Shown here: positions 57,706 through 64,000 of the stretch, piece after piece | How positions within the stretch are numbered: position 1 is the first letter of the stretch | Layout: the number at the start of each line of letters is the position of its first letter | Assembly: GCA_006384855.1 (NCBI GenBank) | Contig: VCJN01001306.1 | Location: forward strand, 49,160-113,159 | Origin: Tetraselmis striata | Lineage: Eukaryota; Chlorophyta; Chlorodendrophyceae; Chlorodendrales; Chlorodendraceae | Direction: 5' to 3' | Length of the DNA: 64,000 nt | Program-made: the position numbers and the translations under genes | The notes under the pieces: model-generated | The model's input: the letters and a program-made list of their open reading frames with translations, nothing else | Told to the model about the DNA's origin: nothing | The model's database searches: none

Positions 57706-59215
57706 GGTAGACATTCAAGTGCTGTCACTACGCAATACACTGTAAGCAACATCAAGTCTTGTTGCTTTAAACATGAAAAAAATCCCGCACGACATGGATT
57801 ATTTACAAATAAAAATGGAAGAATAGATTCATCGGCACTTGAACTGCAACATGAACTATTTACGTTTCACGTACTGAAGAATCATAATTCATAAATCTAT
57901 CTCAATGCCAAATGCCTCACAGTCATGCTTTGTGTTAAGTACTATACAGTTTTGAGTACTTAAGACTGTAGTGGGGTGGGCGACCTCCATTTTGTTTGCA
58001 TCCTTCAAATTAAAATTAAATGGTAGTTGAGATGGTCAACTTACAAATGTTTGCGATTGTACATGTAATAATAAGTGATGATAAAGAGTGGTGACTGGTT
58101 TCTAGCGACTGCTCGCTTACATATTTTGCCAGACGACTCGTGTAGAACGGTCATCAGATACACGTCGGCTAAACGGCGGGACGGTCAATAACCATCAATC
58201 TCAGGTCAATGTCGGGAAACATGCTCCGTACATATTCTTCATCATTCGCCAAATCCGACATCCGCCGCCTTGTGCTCGTATAGAATGAGCGAGCCTTAGG
58301 ATTTCCTGATGTCTACTGTTACAAATATGACAAATACAACTAAATCCTACTCGTACGAGTTACCTATATGTACATTATTCTCGAGGTAGTTGTCATTTAG
58401 AATAATCCGTTGTATATATATATGGAACGTAAAAGGGTTATTAGGGCGTTCATTACCCTAGGTCATCCAAAATCCTAAAATGTGATTTCACATGCATGCC
58501 ATAACGGATTAAGTATCCTGAGAGATATAATTATTCTATCTGAGGCCATCACAATTGGATTATTCGCTTTATGGGCCTCACAAATCCAGAAAAGCGGGGG
58601 AAAGGGAAATAAAGTTCATGCCCGATAAAAAGCTTGCTTCCTTATAACGCCACTTTATGTAGTGCTTGAGCGTAATACCAACCACGCATCGTCAGCGCGC
58701 GGCGCATGCGGCTACTGTGGCGGCTCCGCGTATGGCGGCATCGCGTCGGATGCGGCGGCACATAGCCGCGTAGCCCACCGCGTAGCCCACCGAACCGTAT
58801 TGGCCTCACCTAGGCGACAGCCTTGCTCTCCGTTAACATGCCGGTATCGGTACCAGGCGGCGATATTCTTGTATCCTTCAGCGTGAGTTTCGATTGGCGG
58901 GCGCGTGGTGGCGCCCACGTGGAAGAAAGTGTCAGGGTTTGGTTTTGAGGCGGCATGCGCAACCGTTATGGAGTCACTACTGTAGTCTGCTTCCCCCGAT
59001 TGCATACCTTTGCCGGAGTCTGCGACTCTGGAAATGTACGTACCGAAGCATGGCTCCACGGATGCTGAGGATTTGACGGACTGCATAGAGGATCGCATGC
59101 ACGACGTCGTAAGGACGATGGGCGCGTCGAATCTCCGCTTCATCGTTACACGTCCAACAGAGGCCCTCCCCGCCCCGGCTAACCCTTTCGTAGCTATGAT
59201 GGTGACTGCTACGAC
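57706..59215. other. AT-rich gap, no gene recognised
   Basis: The section 57750-58650 is AT-rich and non-coding in appearance. At 59010-59264 a plus-strand open frame reads MYVPKHGSTDAEDLTDCIED and RTMGASNLRFIV; it looks somewhat protein-like but cannot be assigned. Confidence 0.4.
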
Positions 59216-60197
59216 TCAATGGTCACCTTCGCCTGCCGAACCGCCACGCACTGGGTATCGATGAGGAAGGGGAGTTGTCGAATAAGAACAAACAAGACAA
59301 CGCAATACAAGACCATGCGGGCTAGGCCAGGCTCTCACGCCGGCGCGTGCCAAATTGTCTGCTGGCGTTTCCGCCGATTGGTCTACCGCCGCTTTCCTTG
59401 GTTGGGGTTGGTCGTACACCGGGAGGAGGCCCTCCGCCAGGTGCTGCCACAAGTCGGCTTCTGTAAGGCCCCTAAACGAGGGGGAGCGGAGCCACACCTG
59501 GTGTACCGGGCGCTCGATGTCGTCGAGGTGCGGCGCTCCGAGTAGGCGGGTGGAACAGCGGCGGCCATGGCGGTCGAGGATCGATGTGCCCTCTGCTGTC
59601 CAGTGGGTCTTCAATACGCTAGCGGCCGCCGTTTTTCGGCGGGCCACCCGCAAGATGACGGACCTAGTGGTAGTGGGAAGCATGGTGCCACTCGATCCGG
59701 CTGGGTCAGCGGCGGTGGGTTTGTGAGGGCGGCGAGTCACCACCCGGACGTCTGCCGGTAGGATTTGGACACCGATTTTGGGGCTGAGGGTGCTGATCAG
59801 ATTCGTCACAGTCCGGCCGCGCGACTCCTCGTCTATAGCTTGATGTTGGGCCACCAGATCGCCGAACAGTAGGGCCACATGAGTGGAATCGTCCGTGCCG
59901 GCGCGGAGGCCGGTGAGGAGCAGGTGGGATGGGCGTTGCAGGACGCGTATGTGGCGGCGGGTTGCCGGTGGGAATTGGGTGCCTGCGAGTTTTTTGCAGT
60001 TGCGACCGTGCGGATCGCTGGCTGTTTGTACTCTGTCGCCCGTCGATTTTCATCATCCGTCCGTAGGTTCTTGAACATCCGCCAAATAAGACATACGAAA
60101 CCTTGTATAGAACGGCCCTTAAAGCCCGGGCCCCCACCAAGTACATGGTAGGCTGAATTTGAAATTCCAAGCCATACATACTACACGTAGTTGTCAT
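59216..60197 (-). mobile_element. Possible retroelement ORF1-like fragment
   Basis: A 220-codon minus-strand frame (59878-59216) contains LFGDLVAQHQAIDEESRGRT, TRSVILRVARRKTAAASVLK and ADLWQHLAEGLLPVYDQPQP. A frameshifted upstream piece (60078-59833) starts MFKNLRTDDENRRATEYK. The RSVILRxxRRKxAxxVLK segment recalls the nucleic-acid-binding strand of LINE ORF1-type proteins. This rests on a short motif only. Confidence 0.3.
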
Positions 60198-63100
60198 CCT
60201 TGGCAGGATTGCGAATATATAATCCGGACATAAATTGTGAAAACATAGTCATAAGTAGCAATACGCGCGATATTGCGTGATACCCGAGCACATGCTTGCT
60301 TCGAAATGCCGTGGCGACCACTACTGTGCTGTCCCACAAACCCTCAAACCCCCGACAAACGCCAAACACACTAAAACAAACGCCCCACGGACATCTGGTG
60401 CGTGTGTTGGAAACGCTAGTGGTCACGAAAACGCAACGGGGCGCTGTCGGCGCTCGCCCATCGCTAGTTCCCGCCGGTATACACCGGTCCCCGCCAATCA
60501 AGGTATCGCGTAGTTGCGCGATGTGTACTAAAGTCAAAATATGCTTAATTGAATAATAGTAATAACAATAATAACAAACCTAATATGGGGTTTCTCCCAC
60601 CAAATGCTAGCTGCCCTGGAGCGCCTTGTACGGGTCTGACGGTTTCATCAGGTTAAGTTACCGGCACCGCATCACGACGCACCCGCCATATATGTCAAAA
60701 ATAGTGGCTCTATCGTGCGTACGGTGTCTTTGTACACGTACGCACACCCACCCCACCCTACCCCGATTGGCCACCGTCGCGAGTTGTAGCAGTGGCCTCG
60801 ATAGTTTTTTTAGAGCTCAAAACCCTCACCCCTGGCCCATATGAGGCCGAGTGTGGTTAATGGGCTGTGTCGGGTGGGATTCGGTGGAGCACGGGTCCAG
60901 AATCACGCGATTCGCGACCGCCCGTGTCTCTTTCCGCCCGGTAGTATTTCCGCCTATTTTCAAGATTATGATCGCCGCCATCACGCCCACGGACCTCGAC
61001 ATGCCCATAGGTTAGCAACTCCACCCCTTCCGCTCGATATCGCGAAATCAAGAGTATGTTGGGGTGTGGGTGGTGTGGCTTGACAAGAGGCGCGTCGACC
61101 ACGCACCGCAGGTTTGTGATTAGCCGAGGCCTCTCGAATGACGTTTTTCGAATCTCGGCCGGAAATGGGGGATCGATGGGGCACCGCGCATGATCCAACT
61201 CAAAGGTACCTCTTTGGTTGTACCGAGCCGCTATGAGCTAGACTAAATCTTAATCGGGCTGCGGAGGATTGAGAACGATATGGGGTCGGCGGGGGGTCGG
61301 TGAGTGGAGGGGGGTCGGAACCGTGAAAACTCCGGGTCATCAACTTGGCTCATCGGGCTAGCATCGACCGAGCTCGGCCATAGGGCCGACGCCATCGGTC
61401 GTCAGCCCTCCATACGTGTACAGGCTAGGGCAATTTAGGCTGGGTATGGCAATTATTGCTTCGGCCGCGCGCGGGCGAGGGGCTGAGACAAGGGTGTTTT
61501 TTTCTGAAAACTAAAGCTCGCGGATCGGGCCGAGTAGACATGCGGGGGGACGGGGCGCGGCACCATCCTTGCACCCTCCGACCCGCATGACAAGGGTTGC
61601 ATCCAATCTGTACTCATATAGCTAAAGATCTATCATATTTCCGGGGCAGGTGGGTGTCCGTTCTGCTCGGGGATGGGGTCATGAGCATGGCCTCCTCCGC
61701 GAACTGAACGGGCAGTGTCCGGCCGCAGTTATACCGCAGGTGGGAGGCCGTTTACAACACCGTTATTACGTAGCATACGAGCGGCACACACCGGCGAAAC
61801 CATAGAAAATAGCACATGTGAAGTTTCAACATATGTCGTTAACGTATCGCAAGATTTTATTTGCGCCCATCTCGCGATTTGGGGTCGTTGGGGTGATGCG
61901 CCGTGATGTTTATGTATATGGGCTACCCCACCTCCCGTGAGTTCTGCTATCCCCGTCGGGGAGTTGCTTAGCGGTAGCCGCGAAAATACTAGCGTGAGCA
62001 TCTCCTTAGCTCGTTGCCTTCGGCAGCCGCTTCGTGTCCTTGAACTAACGCGTGAAAGGTCATCCCGGCAATGTAAATTCCAGAATCGTGCGCCCCGGGG
62101 TGGTTTCCTATAGTCATCCCATGGCTTTGCAGCCGGGACATTTTTGGGTGGCCATGTCCACGAGGTGGAGCCGGAGCTAGGAAGTCGCCATTGGGCGCGA
62201 GCGAGCGGCGGGGGGGGGGGGGGGGGGGGGGTTTCTACGCCGTCGGGACAACCGCTTGCCGCCCCGCATGCTGACACAATACCCCATTTTGCGTGCCATG
62301 GCAAGCATGCACTACGATAACATGTATAGGGGGTATTCCGCCGCTCATGCGCATGTGTTCTGAGAGGGCTCGGTGCCCTACCAGTTACCGTGCCACAACA
62401 ACGCTCGCTGTGGTTGCATTAATATGAAACGCCCGCGCGATGTTTTCCGTCGCGCGGCCAGCGATTTTTGGATCAACAACTTAAGTTGCAAGCACCGGGG
62501 GGCAACTGGACCATGCATTTGACCGACGTCTCGTTACCGTCACGACCTTCCGACCGTGAGTTGTGTGCTACGGCGGTCGTTGCTAGTGCAACACACTAGC
62601 CTCCATGCGAGAGCATTCACAAACCCGTAGTAACAACTTGTAAGCATACCGTAACGGTACGAGGTTCTCGTAATGATTCTGCCGTCGCATCCTCGCATTC
62701 CCGGATCAACGGGGCGCTCTCACCATATCAACGCGAACGCGAACCTAAGCCACTATAGGTACAGACATCTATAGAGCTTTAGATCAGACCAGCGTTGCCG
62801 GCCTTGCCCGTACTGTAGGGGTGAATACTAGTCGGTGGTTGGGTACCTCGCCACATGGCACCACCGTCCCACGCAGTACTTAACGCACTACTGGTCGCGA
62901 CCGTCAACCGTTCCTACTGTAAGTTACCGTAGCACTTCGCCGCCTCGCACGCGCACGAATGAGCAAGTACGTGCACGGATGAACAAGCATGCTCGCGTCG
63001 GTCACACAAGCAGGCAAGGTATAGCGGTCACCTCCGATCCTCGATCTTCACGCCTATCTACTCCGTCTCTTACACCGTCTCTGTCCCGTGAACATTCTCA

Positions 63101-63398
63101 TGCCTATGCGTCTCGTCACATGCAAGAGAAGGGGGAAGAACGATCACCCATGTCGGGGGGCGGGCGGGGGGGCGGGGGGGGGGGGGGGGGCTCTAGAAGC
63201 ACGCGATCACTGGAGGGCTGCGCGTCACGCTACGTTCTAGACGCACGCGTGCATTGTTCACGCGCCGGGCCGCGTCCGCATTAGGTGTTGTCCTTGTCTA
63301 ATTGATCTCATGGGATTTTATACTGCTACTAAGTTGCGGCTACAATCTTAGTCTTGCGCGCCGTACTAGCGACAATACAGTGTTGCGCCTGCGTAATA

Positions 63399-63543
63399 GG
63401 GGTCCTCGTAGAGGCCCACTTAAAGGTACCACGTACCCATGTTCACTTAGAGGTCCCACGGAGGTGTGTTTGGGTGGGGTCTATGGCCTCGGTTATGGTC
63501 TCTGTTAGGGGTCCTTGTTGAAGGCCCAAATTAGAGGTACCAC
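63399..63543 (+). repeat. Diverged direct repeat pair
   Basis: GGGGTCCTCGTAGAGGCCC ... AAAGGTACCAC at 63399-63431 is echoed by GGGGTCCTTGTTGAAGGCCC ... AGAGGTACCAC at 63508-63543. A partial third echo (CTTAGAGGTCCCAC) lies between them. Confidence 0.6.
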
Positions 63544-63574
63544 CCACGACCCGCAGGTCCCGCCTTAGGATGTT

Positions 63575-63643
63575 GCGACACCGTCATGTCGCGCCGCCTC
63601 GCTACTTGGTCCTGCTTGGCGGCGACACGGTGATGTCGCCGCC
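63575..63643. repeat. Two nested stem-loop sequences
   Basis: GCGACA-CCGTCA-TGTCGC at 63575-63592, and GGCGGCGACA-CGGTGA-TGTCGCCGCC at 63618-63643, which is a perfect 10-bp stem with a 6-nt loop. The stems share the GCGACA/TGTCGC core. Confidence 0.75.
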
Positions 63644-64000
63644 ACATCGTACACCTCGCCATTAAATCCTACACTTTGCCACGAAACTTCAGCGAGGGCT
63701 TGCTGTAGGTCTCCTCGTGCCCTACTTGGGGTTTTGAACAGGGTGTGAACCCTAGCCAATCAGGTGCCCTATCTAGATCGCTACCATGGTGTGAATCTCT
63801 GGCTGAAAACCTAGGCTACCAAGTAGGCAAGTGGGTCGTGCGCCCGCGAATATGGCAGACGCTACGGCAATTCCGTAGTCCTAAAATCCGAAGACAAAAT
63901 CAAACCGAACTTTCTCAAAAAAAGCCATGTGTAGACTATGTGGTAGTAGATGCGAAAGCCGGCGGGCAACAACATCCAATAGCAGCATGGCGACGTCGAC

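Larger units (their letters stand above)
60198..64000. other. No gene recognised; small repeats
   Basis: About 3.8 kb without a supported exon. It contains long G runs at 62210-62231 and 63174-63190, a GTATG/CACAC-poor mixed sequence, and the repeats near 63.4-63.65 kb annotated separately. Confidence 0.4.

Noticed and set aside
61729-62304. 191-codon minus-strand open frame
   Set aside because: It includes a poly-Pro stretch from the G run at 62210-62231. There is no domain and no splice logic.
1-64000. CRISPR arrays, operons and ribosome binding sites
   Set aside because: The window is clearly eukaryotic nuclear DNA with spliced genes. No regularly spaced repeats or bacterial gene order were seen.

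Overview
The window is nuclear DNA from a eukaryote, most likely a GC-rich green alga. Every recognisable gene is cut into short exons with GT..AG boundaries. The best hits are a betaine-lipid methyltransferase, a plastid-type mTERF protein with a transit-like N-terminus and a plant-style BAH/TFS2N/PHD chromatin protein. Degenerate TTTAGGG-type repeats occur in introns. A prasinophyte such as a member of the Pyramimonadales would fit, but that is inference. Exon models were built by hand from reading frame, splice sites and phase. Where every exon phase agrees and the total length divides by three, I say so.

Layout. 1.2-3.3 kb (+): multi-exon gene of unknown family. 5.3-10.7 kb (-): WD40 protein with a Pro/Gly-rich N-terminus. 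12.6-14.9 kb (-): class-I-like (lengsin-type) glutamine synthetase homologue. 17.9-26.8 kb (+): 16-exon chromatin protein with BAH, TFIIS-N-like, SAND-like and PHD modules. 27.2-28.9 kb (-): six-exon protein of unknown family. 29.9-37.9 kb (+): ten-exon GH1 beta-glycosidase. 38-43 kb: repeat-rich block with a decayed non-LTR retroelement, SINE-like repeats and a PhoH-like ATPase pseudogene. 43.6-45.4 kb (-): mTERF-motif protein. 46.1-48.5 kb: a tRNA-headed repeat and a second retroelement remnant. 49.3-51.3 kb (-): BtaB-type betaine-lipid methyltransferase, complete in seven exons. 52-57.7 kb: broken ORFs of unknown families, an (AT)n block flanked by inverted repeats and a 79-bp tandem duplication. 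59.2-60.2 kb: a possible retroelement ORF1 fragment. 60.2-64 kb: no gene found, with small repeats and hairpins.

The genes are individually transcribed and do not form a pathway cluster. The most unusual feature is genomic: runs of 12-45 C or G lie inside introns, often a few bases from a splice site. The introns and the gaps between genes also share a small SINE-like family.
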